From NCBI GenBank assembly GCA_963942565.1, contig OZ012693.1, forward strand, positions 4,108,880-4,172,879: a stretch of 64,000 bases of DNA, in the 5' to 3' direction. Under the pieces are notes generated by a model. The model saw only the letters and a list, made by a program, of their open reading frames with translations, made no database searches and was not told the origin of the DNA. This stretch comes from Maea johnstoni (Eukaryota; Annelida; Polychaeta; Spionida; Magelonidae). Of this stretch, positions 11,641 through 24,560 are shown piece by piece; the stretch's first letter is position 1; each line of letters begins with the position of its first letter. The translations under genes were made by a program, and so were the position numbers.

Positions 11641-12560
11641 GTCTAAAACAACCTAATTGGTCCCTGGTTGGAAGTGGGGTCTGTCCCTAGAGGTCTGCTT
11701 CTAGCACTTGGTCCCGATGTCATCATCGTACGGCAGAATGTGGGCATCCCCTGAAAGGCGTGTCCACTTAGGGACCCTCGCTCCGACTACGACGGCATTA
11801 CACTACATTAACTGCAGTTTACGGCGGCTCTCGTGAAGCTTGCGTGATCTAGATGCTAATATATCCCGCTTCTGCTCTTTTCCAGCCTCTCACTCAACCC
11901 TGCCCCCCAAAACCTGAATTTCCTTACCCGCTCCTCAAAATCATTCTCAAATTAGGACCCCGTAGACCAGCCCGAACAATGAGTGTGGCAATTTTATTTG
12001 CTGGCCGCTGCTTGCCGTGATTCCACTGTTCCCCTCTTCAGGCCCCGGTAACTTAATCCATGTCATTTCAAATGCAAATAAAATTCATAAATAATACTAT
12101 TAACAGCAAGCAGAGGTAAATTAGAAAGGGGGGAAAGCTCACAGAATTCTGTTAGACTCGGGGAAACAGTGCGATCCCGCTATTCAGAATTGAGAAAATA
12201 CTCGAAAAGTAAGTGGATGTGAGGCTCCTAATTTCCTTCTCTAGTTGTGTCGGTGGTTTCATGTATAATAGAACTTGTCCGGCTTGGTTTGCCAGAAACA
12301 GAGAAACAAGCGGTTCTCGGTTCTCCTAGCAGTAATTCCTCCCTCACAAGATCTGAGCTCGAATGAAAGCAGGGCGTTGAGTAAATATCTCTTAAAAACA
12401 CTCAGCAAATTAGCTCTGCAAAGCAACAATACTCAATGGATCCTAGTTCTTGAGACGCATGCCTCGTTACGGTAAACAGGCAGATAAAATGTTGTAACCA
12501 CAGCAATAACAAGCAATTTTGCCATGTGAATGATGTATCATTAATTCATGAATCATGAAA
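11641..12560. other. Complex unique sequence, possible regulatory DNA
   Basis: Balanced base composition, no tandem structure and no domain-bearing frame. The look fits conserved non-coding DNA, but I see no decisive motif. Confidence 0.2.
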
Positions 12561-12585
12561 AAAAATTAAGCAGATGGGTTTTTTT

Positions 12586-12957
<372 letters not shown>

Positions 12958-13079
12958 ATTTTTTTCTTTCAATGAATAGGAAAAGAGTGTTTCAAGTTAT
13001 TCTTTTATCTACTTGACACCATTAAATAATGAGGTAAATTTATCAAAAAATAAAAACTACCATCAAGAATTAACTTCCT

Positions 13080-13790
13080 CCACCGTCATCTTTCTTTAGC
13101 AATACATGTTTGCCGGCGTACACTTTTTATTCATATGAGGAGCCAATCTAGTGTCGTCGACAAGAGCCGAAATAGACATGTGTTGAAATAATTGATTGAC
13201 TGTCACAATGGAGTGATTTCCACTCGCAATGACAGGCACAGCCATAGAAGTTGTTTTTCCACTCCCAGCGGGGCAATCCGACGATAATGCCCATGATTAC
13301 GGTGCCGTTTCTCGCAAGACTTTTCGCATCCTTTTTCCTTAATTTTTCATAAGACTTCCAGCCCGCCGATGCCTGGGTCTGAACCTTCTCAATTGTTTCT
13401 TATGTTAATCTTTTATCGCCGAGGCTCATTCATCGCGGCGAAAATGACAATGTTGGTTCCTCGATGTGGTGAATTGCTCAGAAATTGCCGGCTCCATTTG
13501 GAAATGGACTAATTAAAGTAATTAGAGAGTAACGTTTTGTGAATTAATGACATCACTGCGCTGGCCCCCCTGGTCTCAGCCATACAATCAGCACCCTGCA
13601 GAAAGAAACGGAATGGAAGCCGCCGCGGCCGCTGAGATCAGAGTGTTTGGGGGGTAGTTGCCGTAGTGCAACGACTGCATTGCAACGCTGACTAGCTCTG
13701 ACAGCCCAGACTCTGTGTCACACGAAATTATGCGCTGAAATTGAATTTATCCCCTCCGATGATATTCATATTTAATAGCGCAGTGATTGT
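13080..13790. promoter_or_regulatory. Candidate enhancer with a paired homeodomain site
   Basis: Complex, repeat-free sequence. CTAATTAAAGTAATTAG at 13509-13525 is a perfect inverted pair of TAATTA homeodomain cores separated by 3 bp, the geometry bound by Paired-class homeodomain dimers. GAATTAATGACATCA follows at 13540-13555. Enhancer status is inference. Confidence 0.35.
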
Positions 13791-13852
13791 GTGTTCACCA
13801 AACAAAATATTCCCCTCCCATGGGGCAGAGTGGTGTATTGCCGATTGCCTTT

Positions 13853-14226
13853 AGAGAATTGAGGGTGAAGTCTCGCAGGCTTCAAAAGAAACCTAAGGTG
13901 TTGACCGCTGGACCGGGAGCCGTATGAGCAATGAATATAATTTGTAACAAGAGTTAAAAATATCACTCTGAATATGACAGCCGGCTCACTATCTCCAAGC
14001 TCTCCTTTGTGCTGATTGAAACATACATTCTTAGTCCGTAGAGAATTAGGGGTGAAGACTTTGAAGCTTTGAAGGAAACCTAACGTGTTGACCATTATAG
14101 CAGTAACTTTGTGACAAATGAATGTAATTAGTAACGAGAGTTAAAAATCTCACTCAGAATTTGACAGCTAACCTCCAATCTCTATTCAGCCAATTGAAAA
14201 TACATCCAATTTAGCCCAAAGCCAAA
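13853..14226. repeat. 187-bp tandem duplication
   Basis: Unit 1 (13853-14039) and unit 2 (14040-14226) start with AGAGAATT and share GGGTGAAG, GAAACCTAA, GTGTTGACC, AACNAGAGTTAAAAAT and a TGACAGC near the end. Identity is high but clearly diverged, so the duplication is old. The frame on the minus strand at 13772-14095 is an artefact. Confidence 0.85.
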
Positions 14227-14930
14227 GATCTCATGGCTTAAGACGGAGATAAAATCTTACTTATGAATTCTCAGGGCTCTTACCAGTGCCCCGTATAGCG
14301 TGAAGTGAATGGCGATGATATTGTTTGGCGGAGCCAATTGGTTTGATTTAATCATTCTGAGTACAGTTTTTATATCCAGTACAATTGGGATTCATTAAGC
14401 ACATTCAGGCAGCATGTTTGACAATGTTTTAGTGGTCTAACAAAGCACAAAATGCCTGGATTAATGTGTGCCCTACCCAAATATTTATACAGTGGCCAAT
14501 TTATTGTGCAATTAACATCCCTACTCGCATACTCGACCAGGTGTCGGGAATGCCTGCCAAACTAATTCATAATTTTCTAATTTTCTTACGGAATAATAGT
14601 CCGGGTGACTCTCTTTATGAGTGCATTATAAAAATATCTGGTTAGCCTGGAAATTTTCCAGACTATAGGATAACGATAAATATTACCCAGAAGTCAATGG
14701 GGTTGACAATTGATTAGGGAGATATTAGCAAAATGATTAGGGCAATAGCCAGGAGTATTGGGAAAGTGAAGCCCGGCGTTGAGATAATGACTGGGGTCAG
14801 GACTACTTTAGTCACCTTTATTCAACACTCTATTGGCCTATCAAGGCAGCAAAGGTGGCCGCAGCAAATCTAGCCATTGACGGAAATTGTTAATAGGCTA
14901 TTATGCTAATACATTCTTATGTTTGAAAGT
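14227..14930. other. Complex sequence, possible conserved non-coding DNA
   Basis: Repeat-free, with several ATTA, CATAAT and ATTGAT words (for example CAATTGATTAGG near 14707). No coding potential. Weak evidence only. Confidence 0.2.
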
Positions 14931-17880
14931 TACGATGCGGGGCAAGAGATAAATAAGAGGCTATGACAGTTGAGGAAAGAGGAGGATGGTTCTCGGGCCA
15001 GCTCGGCTCGGCCCGGCACGGCGGTGAAGTTCTTCCATGTTGTGGACGTGCGGCACAGGCCTACACGCTTCGGAGCACACTTGCGGCACACGCCGCCACA
15101 CAACAAAGAGTGTGCCAGGCTCGTTATGTACACATGATGGGACAATAGACTCCATCACCCAGCTTAAGCCTCCGCCTGCTTGTTAACTTCCGCAAATCCT
15201 TATTTGTGAAGAAACCGGGTTTGAAGTCCAGCCAAGCACCCCTTTGTTAGGCACTGAGGCAACAGTGCTGCAGGGTGCTTTTCTATTTGCACTGGGTATT
15301 GCTTTAAGGGTGCTTGGTCAGGCCCCCTATGACAATAGAAAACAAGGTATTAAAGAGATACAGGTACGACGTGTCACTTACACCTGTTTCTATCGCGCAC
15401 ACAATGGAAGCAACTGAAAAATCCCCTTGCTGGATTATTTCCATCATGACAACATTTGAAAAGCTACGTTTAGTTTGCGGGCTGGCATTTGAGGGTTTCC
15501 TCCCCTATGGAGCATTTGAAACAAAGGGCTAATCCATATTGCATTAAGTGCTTCAGGTATTGTCCCCCTACCTGGCTCTGTAGCCTTTACACCTGGTCAC
15601 ATAATACCGCTGTACAGGTAAGTTCCCACATCACTATTAAACAATGGGCTATGGGGGTTTTCACAATTCATGTCCGCTTCAAATACGCCAAACTCTAATT
15701 TCAAAGCACAGGGGTCCTTCAGAGACCTGGGGCTTTCTCTGTAGAAACATAGTTTCCAGTGCGTTCTAACAGTAGCTGGCATTTGCACTCATTTGTGTAG
15801 AAGCTGAACTTGTATGTTGTGACATTTATTGTGGACCAGGTTTCTGTAAGCAATTCTGTTTGTCACCATTTGAGTACACATATATGTGCAATATAGATTT
15901 ATAGATTATTTAGTTGAGTAATCTTGAATATGTATATGCCTTGCCTCAATTTTTCTTGAAGTGTGACATCCTATAATAGAATGATAGATTCAAATGCAAT
16001 TAAATTCCGAACCACAAATAAAACCTTCCAATTGTACTCATTTAGAAGTTTCTATAACAAATCAATTTGTGTAATAATAATTAGTCAACTGGTGGAAAAT
16101 CTGCAGAAAATTATCAAATTTAATTCTAATGTGGAAGTCAAGTAAATGTGTCTGCAGCAATTAGGTTTTCGCAAGTTTGGTGTGTGTGGCCATGCTGTCA
16201 TAATGTGCTGTTATCTCATTAGTATTCCTCTTGGCAGCTTGGTGGTCACTGGTCAGTGCCACTGGACGCTGTCCAGGTCCACTGCGGCCAATTGAGCTTA
16301 GTGGTGACCGTCGCATCAAGCCTCAGCACACTGGTAATAACCACAATGGTCATTGTCCAGCTACAGGGAAGAGAAATAACGCCAGTTGACATTTCAGTAT
16401 TGGAACCACTTGAGCATGCACGTGCTGACCAATCTACCAACAAATGCTGTATTATCCATGGTGCAGGGCCATGTGTAAATAATCAGACATTGAGATATGG
16501 ATAGATAGATATTGCGATGCACAAAATGGCATTGTTGTGTGATCACTTTATGACCATACCAAATATTGTTAGTTCTAATGTAGAGGTGGGCTATATAGTG
16601 TATTTTACAAGGGGATCTTGGTTGGGTTATTTCTGCTGTCTTGGTAGATAATATCATGGGGTACTAAAGACACATAGCAGAAAATCGTAAGTGATTCCGT
16701 CTATACCACTATGCGTGGGGGCAGTAATGCTATTTCATTGCTCCCCTTCGCGAGAAAGTACCCTTTAACGCATACATGCTGCTATACTAGTAGTAGTGAA
16801 AGCAGTTTTTTGTGTGGAAACAACCTGTCTATTTAAGCTAATTAAGAGCAGATAAAAGATAAGCACTCGAGGCCCCCAGGTAGCGGCATCAGGCGCTAAC
16901 ATATAGATTACAACTTAGACCACTTAAGGTGGTGAAATTCTCTATTGCCTGTCAATGTTAGGGCCTGTCAGCCCTGCTGCTCCTGTGGCTTTAAGATCCA
17001 TACAGGGACCAATAACTGTGCTACCTATCTCACCTATATCATCCTTACAGGGACCGACTTCTAAGGCATGGTCTTAGCAAAAATTTGGAAACAAGGATTC
17101 TGAAAAAGGGATGTATGCAAAGATTTTGCTTGTTATATTTTTGGAGGGTTACCTCAAGATAATCAGGAATCAGTCATAACTATTATCTACTCATTGTCTT
17201 AGGAATTAAGATCTTTAGGGGTTCACATTATTTTACAAACATATGAATTAGTTTAACTTTAAGATAAATTACTAACGATATCACAAGATCATTAACGGTA
17301 ATTAGGGTATGGAATATACATGTGTTTCTATACTTTTAAAGTTAGTTATTGTACATGTCTTGCGCACAGAGGAATATCCATGGCATTCACACTCCTCTGC
17401 TTATTTCAGTATACCAGCCTCACCAAAAGACACTCAGTGTGAATAACCCATGTAAATAATGGCCACGCCACTGCTACTAGGGGCTTCACCTACAACTTGA
17501 ACCCTTTAAAAAATACTCGCGCACAGATTGACAGGCAGGAAAAACATGTGATAGTGTGTGAAGGGGATAGAGTCAGCAGCGGCGGCGGCAACGGCAGTGG
17601 AAATAGCAGGCATTTGGAATTGGAAATGGAAGTCCAGGGATGGCTATCGTAGCATTTGAGTTTGGAGTAAGATTAGAGCCGGTTGCCCGGGTTCTAGGAG
17701 CTCTAGGAGCGGGAGGATTCTCTGAGTGAAGGTGAAATGCCAGCCAATGTCAGGAGGGGATCCCTCGAGGGCCGGGACAATAGGGAGTACAAGAATAGCT
17801 TGGTTAATTTTACATCCCTGCCACCATCTATCATCCAGCACTCCAGGCCATGTGGCCGAGGAGGCAGCGTCTTCATCCAA
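14931..17880. other. Intron, no supported gene
   Basis: Contains one 10-bp inverted repeat (CCAAGCACCC at 15232-15241, GGGTGCTTGG at 15308-15317) and a GC-rich patch near 17575-17640. No open frame has a domain. No transposon is recognised. Confidence 0.5.
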
Positions 17881-18270
17881 ACGACGACGACGCAAGATGC
17901 GCAGATTATTGTCAATAGGTGGCGCTTTTGTAGTCGCAGCATCTTCCACACACATACAGCGCAAGATTTGCAGATTCTTGTCACAAGGGTGTGCTTTATA
18001 GCGACATAGGTGTTCATCATCATCCCACACACACAGCGACACAAGATGTGCATATTCTTGTCGCTAGGTGGCGCTGTGTAGTTGCAACATCTTCACACTC
18101 TCATCAACATTCCGAGGTTTGTGTAACCTCACATCCAAATCATTATCATGCAGGCAAATATGATATGTGCAGGCCCCAAAAAATGTCAATGTGAAATGTG
18201 AAAATTCTTGTCAATAGGTGGCGCCACATCATCTTCGCAGGACAATTGAACATTCTAGTCAGTGTGGTAT
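17881..18270 (+). repeat. 75-bp-period repeat with CTCF-like cores
   Basis: Diverged tandem units of about 75-77 bp with the frame CAAGAT..GCAGATT.TTGTC..TAGGTGGCGC..GCA.CATCTTC. The core AGGTGGCGC, matching the CTCF consensus part AGRKGGCRS, is intact at 17917-17925, 18066-18074 and 18216-18224, spaced 149 and 150 bp (two units each). An intervening unit is degenerate near 17986. The flank TCAAT matches the CCASY part only partly. All cores point forward on the plus strand. Confidence 0.65.
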
Positions 18271-19139
18271 GCCGCCAATGTTTCTAGGTTGTTGCCATAA
18301 AAACTCAATTTTTCCTGTAGAATCAGAGTTCAGGAAGTTGCGCCATTCGATGTGGACACACCTTTTTAGAATGGAGAAGTGAACATTTAAGTCAGTGTGG
18401 TATGACGTTGTTTGAGTGTCAATGTGAAGTGTAGGAACTGAACTGATCATGGCACCACTGATATCATAGTGTCTTCCTCAAAGAACTGAAGATATCAGAG
18501 AGTGTGCTGTGTTAGGAATGATCACTTGGAGATGACAGTGCTATGGGGCAAAGCAACTTTTCTGGACAACCAAAGATACTTATATACCTTATAAAGGCAT
18601 GGTAAAATCACTAAATAGTGCTGGGTAGAACCTGGTGAATGATATATATAATACCATATATTTATATTACCATGTGGTCAAAATGATGTTCTGAGATACC
18701 AAATGTTAAAACTGAAAGTATTTATGCAATGTTCCATAGGGGGTGCAATGCAGCTATTTATGAGAACTGTGAAGAACTGTGATGTTTTGGTACACGGTGC
18801 CATAGTGACTTCAGAGGAGATCTGGCAATTAGTGGACAATTAGCCATGTGGCATGCAAGCTGAACAGACACTAGTAGATAGTCTTATGTGGTGTAAAGTT
18901 ATAGTCATTTAAGAGAGGACTGGAGTCTGTTATGTTTATATGGTGATGGCATGACTTTTGGCAGACATTACGTTGAAAGTGAAGGTGAAAGAGGAAATAA
19001 AAATCAAATTTATTTATTGTAGGTAAATCTAATAGTTGAATTTTAATTTATACTTTTTATTTCTATTGAACAGTACTTTGCAGCTTCAACAATCATGTGC
19101 CAACAATTATCATTCTTTTATATAATAATATTATTGTTA
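18271..19139. other. Intron, nothing specific seen
   Basis: Unique sequence without genes. A GTCAGTGTGGTATG word occurs at 18259 and again at 18391, suggesting weak further duplication from the preceding array. Confidence 0.4.
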
Positions 19140-19275
19140 AAAATAATGATGGTAATGATACTAATGATGATAATAATGGTTATGTTGAAATTAATAATAA
19201 TATTGATGATTGTGATGATGATGATAATAATAATGATGATGATAATGATGATGATGATGATGAGGATGATAACAA
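19140..19275. repeat. Imperfect (GAT/AAT)n repeat
   Basis: Trinucleotide-rich tract of GAT, AAT and GGT units. Apparent Met/Ile- or Asp/Asn-rich frames are artefacts. Confidence 0.85.
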
Positions 19276-19765
19276 TAACCCCCAACATGAAACCCCTTTT
19301 CTTTAGAAGTACAAAAGGTAGACTGGCGTTACACTCTTTAGTCATGAAAGATGTGGAATTCCTTGGACCGAGTTATTACTTAATTGGTTGATGAGCGTGT
19401 GTGTGAGGATGATACCAGTGTGTGCATCTCTAATGTTACATAACACGACCTCTGTCTCTGAGAGGAGCAGCAGGATAACAATACCTCTGGAAGACAATAG
19501 GTTATCATGGATATAGTATTCAGGGTATGGTGACAAAGGGAGACAGGAGGCAAACTTGACATCTCCCTGTGTAGCAGGATGGCACTACTACATGAGAGGG
19601 GACTGTTATGATATGCACAGCATTGTATTATGGGGCATTGCATCAACCATGCTCCTCTGTTAAGGATAATGAAGGCTTAATCACCCAGTATGCAAATTAT
19701 CCCAGCATATTCATTAGGCCTATTAGGGTATTAGGCCAAGGCAAGCATTTCAATCACCAGCATCA

Positions 19766-19872
19766 GCATACAGAGAGAGTGATTGTGTGAATTCATAGGT
19801 AGACAAGTCCAATGCATTCACTAGCATACAGAGTGTGATTGTATGAATTCATAGGTGAAAAAGTCCAATGCT
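19766..19872. repeat. 58-bp tandem duplication
   Basis: Units at 19766 and 19824 share GCATACAGAG, GTGATTGT, TGAATTCATAGGT and AGTCCAATGC. Confidence 0.85.
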
Positions 19873-21121
19873 TTAATATGGGGTGAAATGAATATGCCAA
19901 GCTATTTTAATTTTCTAATATATGATGAGAATTTACAAGTATTTCTCAATCAACCATAAAGCTACCTTGTTTTCCTCTGTAATATGTATTTCTATATATA
20001 TTTCAATTGAGGGTTTTTAGAATAAAAAAATATATACTCAGACCAATATAAGTATTCCTTGAATATTATTTCATATACTTATACACTTTTCCATGTACTG
20101 ATAAAAATTATATAACATTAATATCACATTACAATTCTGTTCTTTATGGTTTTATGGATTAATGATGTTAAATGGAATAGCCATAGGACTTTTTAGCACT
20201 TGAGAAATTATGTACATAGTAACTTATATGTTGAATAAAAGTTTGTTGATGAAATATTTGATTTGTTCATATTTGGCATGATGCTGTCTGATTTAAGTTT
20301 ACAATTTTTAAAAGTTTTATCCTAAAGCAAATTCACAAATACACACATGAATATATGAAAAGGCCCTTAGGGGTAGTGAATTTTGTGATGTTACCATGTT
20401 TTCTTAGCTGTAAAGTGTGGCAAGCATCATCCTGATCAAGAAAACCTACAAGTTTTAATCCCATTCTAACTATTAGCACATAAAACAAACAATGGCATTG
20501 TCTCGGCCCCAGGCTGTCGGGGAGCAAGCACCATTTTAACGGGGATCAGATCGGCACGTGCCCACTTGTATGGGGATTATATGCTACTCCCTAGGCTCTC
20601 ACTTCTTTGTTTATAATGACTTGACAAAGTGCCCTCCTTTGACAAAAAATGAAATTTATTTCCTCTCGCTTTTCTGATTGCCTACCACAAATGATTTCTA
20701 GTGATTTCAGTGGGAATATGGTTTTTATGATTGTAAAAATGATTTTAGTGGTTTGATTTGGAAGATGAATCTTTCTAGTGTATTCTATTTAATGGTAGAT
20801 GTTTATGCCTGATTGAGGGTAATACAATACCTGATGTTTTAGTTGCAAAACATATTGTCCATCACTGGTTGTCAGGCGAGCTTTTTAAACGCTTGTTTAT
20901 TTGTAGTTTATGTTATGTGTTATTGCCCTCTGACAAGAGGGTAATTGATTATTCTGATTGTTATTGATCGAGTGCACATCTTGAAACTATGGTGACATCT
21001 TGCAAAGGCTTAATCATTTAAGGACAGCAATACACATAAATAATACAGGATTTATAGTGGAGACATTCTACTTGTCTTTTTCAATTGTCATAAACCTGTA
21101 TTTGTTATTCAATTTTTTTCT
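19873..21121. other. AT-rich intron, nothing seen
   Basis: No gene, RNA or repeat family recognised. Confidence 0.55.
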
Positions 21122-21328
21122 AAATGAAACAAATTTCATAAGGTGGACTCATTAGGCAGTTTATTGAAACTTATTAAGAACAGTTTTTATTTTTATTAAA
21201 TTGAATTTTAGTGTTATATAAATATTGTCAAAATGAAACAAAATTTATAAAATGAACTCATTTGGCAGTTTTATTTTCAAAAGTGAAACAAAATTCATTA
21301 AATGACTTCATGTGGCAGTTTTAATAAC
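21122..21328. repeat. Diverged direct repeats (about 50 and 110 bp apart)
   Basis: Three copies begin near 21122, 21233 and 21283, sharing GAAACAAA, a TCAT/TAAA stretch, ACTCAT or ACTTCAT, and GGCAGTTT. Confidence 0.75.
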
Positions 21329-22564
21329 CATTGCCCTTATTTTTCCATATCATACTTGTAGTGAACTGCTTCATGTGTTTTATCTCAGCCTGGCCTTATG
21401 AGGTTAACTTTCCTTTAACAAACACACCTCACTCCCAATGTCCTCTCTTAAACCCTTCTACCTTAAAAAACCCTCAATCACAAGTTCCGCCTTCGCCAGC
21501 TTTGTCAACATAAATGCTGGTTTAAGAGGAAAGGCGTGGTCCTTTGTTACCTGCTCAGGTAATTCAAGGCCTTTGTTTCACCTGGCACCCTTTATTTGTT
21601 AGCTAGGACAGGTGTTACTCATTCTGGTACATTACCTGCACTAACGGTTCCTTAACACTTAAAAAGGGTAGCGTCCTTGGGATTATTCCCAGTTGGGTAC
21701 CCAGATCTTTGTTTAGGTTGATCGGGATGACTACGAACAGCATCCTAACAGATTATATCTTATCTTTGGGTCACTTGAATCGTCTGGCCACTTGACCAGT
21801 GGTCAGTCAGCCTCATGTTGGCCATGTGGTACGGGACATATGTTAGATGGCATCTCTTTGAATTGAGCGCTAAGCTGCTAAATTGTTACCACTTTCTAAC
21901 AGTTACTTGAGATAACAAAAGCTTAATCCCATATGTACGACTGTGCCACAGCTGTCTCGCAGGGATGGAGCATTTGGGTGCGGGCCGATTGGTCAGTCCA
22001 CCCTCATCGCCATGGAGTACTGCCGTGGCAACGGTGGGAGGAGGAGGATGAGGAGGAAATATAGTTGTGTGCTGAGTTAGATGTCATATAAAACACAGCA
22101 CAGCTGGAACTGACATATCCATAGAGTAAATATGTCACCGGCGTTTATTTGTCTAAGGTAACCTATTTGAAAGTCAAATCTGCTGTGTATAGAGTAGGAA
22201 GGAGAAATGCTGCCAACTACTGGCTGCTACTACTGTAACACAGGGAATATATAATGGTATAAAACAAACCCCCCAGGAACGCTGTACATTATAATATACG
22301 CCCTGATTGACCCTTACTCCAGAATCCATTATACGCCACTTATCCACACCAATATCAATTACTATGTCCATATAAAGGTCTGATTGGCTCATAAATGATG
22401 ATTATCTATTCCAAAATATGGACTTAGTTACCTGTATCTTGCCTGTAGATTTCAGAACTTATAGAATAAATTTTTTATATTTTTATAATAGACTTTTCAT
22501 TTGTAATGCTACTAGTGTTAACCTTATTATTTCTAAAGGGGATTCTCAATCAATCAGTATATGA

Positions 22565-22569
<5 letters not shown>
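21329..22569. other. Intron, nothing specific seen
   Basis: Mixed-composition unique sequence. TGGCCACTTGACCAGTGGTC at 21785-21804 is a palindrome-like word discussed in the findings. Confidence 0.45.

Positions 22570-22645
<76 letters not shown>
22570..22645. repeat. (TA)n microsatellite
   Basis: About 38 TA units. Confidence 0.97.
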
Positions 22646-22646
<1 letters not shown>

Positions 22647-22899
22647 TCTTACACACAGGTAGAAAAGTTAGATTTTATTTTGATTATCTAGGTCCCTGGT
22701 GGTAGTGTGTGGTCTATGGATTTTACCTGTCATGCTACCAATCAACAAATGAGAAAACAACAATGCTGTAAAAACTTTCCTTTTCCGACGGAAATCGTAC
22801 AGCTCATGTGTTTTGAAAATAAATAAGAATAAGCATTGATCTTATTCAGGTATTGTGTAAAGCCGGAACCGCAGTCTTGGCTCTACCCAGCCCTGTAGG

Positions 22900-23450
22900 G
22901 AAACTCAGTGGTTTTCATAAGATTTGGGTGGCCCTGGTCTAGGGGTGGCCCTTTTATTCTTACAGGTAATCTGAATACAGGAGATTTTGCACATGTCTCT
23001 CTCACGCTTTCTCTGACTTTTTATCCACTCTCTAACTCTAGTAATAGAAAGGTTGTCAGAGTGATCCTCATCCAGAGGTGGCCCTTTGAAGCATTGTGTC
23101 AGATTCTGTATGGCAAGCGTTCTCAGAGCGGTCTTTATGCTGAGGTGGCCTTATGTAGGAGGTGAGCAGAACATGAAAGGTTTTTTCATGTCCATCTATC
23201 TTTCCCTCTGAGCGTGATTAGTGGTAGGAGGTAAGCGTTTGAGTTCACGTTGCCGCGGACTCTATACACCAAGAATGGTCAGAGCGATCCTTATGCGGAG
23301 GTGGCCCTTTGTAGCAGGTTATCTGAACATGAAGGTATATTCATGTCTATCTCTTTCCCTCTGACCACGAGTTATGGTAGAAGGCAAGCGTTTGAGTTTG
23401 AGTTCGAGTTGCGGTGGACTCAGTACGGCAGGCTGCCAGTCTTGTACTGA
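22900..23450. repeat. Diverged tandem repeat, about 160-bp period
   Basis: The phrase (G/C)TCAGAGCG(A/G)TC...GAGGTGGCC recurs at about 23054, 23122 and 23279. It is followed by shared AGG(T/C)TATCTGAACATGAA-like, TTCATGTC and GGCAAGCGTTTGAGTT-like segments. The first interval is shortened, implying a deletion inside one unit. Confidence 0.75.
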
Positions 23451-23869
23451 GTGTGGCCTGTGCCTCATGCCCTGTCGGCATTTGGCCAACAAGTCGAGCA
23501 CAGAGGGAGTATACGGACCACCGCTCTAAATAGAGACCAACTCCCATTTGCCAGCAAAATAAACAGCATGCAAGCAGGCAGCATCCTGATCAGCCAACTA
23601 CTCCACCGTACTGCAGGTGTGTGGCTGCTGCCAAGGCAGGCTATTGTATACCCCCATCTTGCCACCTGGATCCCGGCTTCTACTCATTAATCTTTAACGG
23701 GGAACTGCCATACAAATTTTTAAATTCATCACCATTCATGTCTGGGCAAGGGTAGTGAAATATTCAGGGGGCTGGGGTGCTGTTATTGTGTGATTGTGTC
23801 CTTCTCGATCAGGGTGCTGCACCTGATGGTTGGGAGGCACCACTGCACTCTGGCATTACCCAATCCCCT

Positions 23870-24560
23870 GGGTTCATCTAAAACTCGTAATTGGGGTTTC
23901 ATACCGGATATGTGGGAAAACCACACTCTTTGACATTCACCTGTTTCTAATATGGGCAAAGATTCCTTTGAATATGGAATTTTGTTTTTTTTGGGACATC
24001 CCAAAGCATTCCCCATTCCCAGTGGAACCCTTGGTTTCCTTGAAAACTCGGAATCGGGGTTTCATACCGTATATGTGGAAAAACCACCCTCTTTGACATT
24101 CACCTGATTCAATTAGGATCCCAGTTTCTACTAAATGTAGAATTTTGTAATTTTGTAATTTGTAAATGTAATTTTGGTTTTAAATCAGAATTGTGTGTGT
24201 GGGGGGGGGGGGGGGGGGGGGGGGGTGGTCTTGAAACATGCCAAAGTATGGCCTGGCATTCACCAATTCAGATGGTACTCTGGTTTCCTCTATAACATGG
24301 AATTTGGGTGTCAAAAAAATTGGGTGGTAATTGTCACACTCTTTGACCATGTAAGGTGGGACCTTGGTTTCTTATAAAACATCAAATGTAGTTTTGGGGC
24401 CTGATTAATGGAAGACACAGAGTTATGACATTTATCAATCCCAGGTTTCATCTAAAAAATGGAATCATGGTGGAATATGACACACTGGTTTTCAACATTT
24501 CCTATGTATTTTGGTTTCATCTAAAATATTGAATCTCATACTAGCTGGAATGCAGTGACC
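23870..24560. repeat. Diverged tandem repeat (about 80/160-bp period) with G25 run
   Basis: A phrase like TGGTTTC(A/C)TCTAAAAC..GGAAT..GGGTTTCATACCG, then CCACNCTCTTTGACATTCACC, occurs near 23871 and 24032. More diverged versions are at 24269, 24363, 24440 and 24510. A pure run of 25 G at 24201-24225 interrupts the array and could form G-quadruplexes. Confidence 0.75.
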
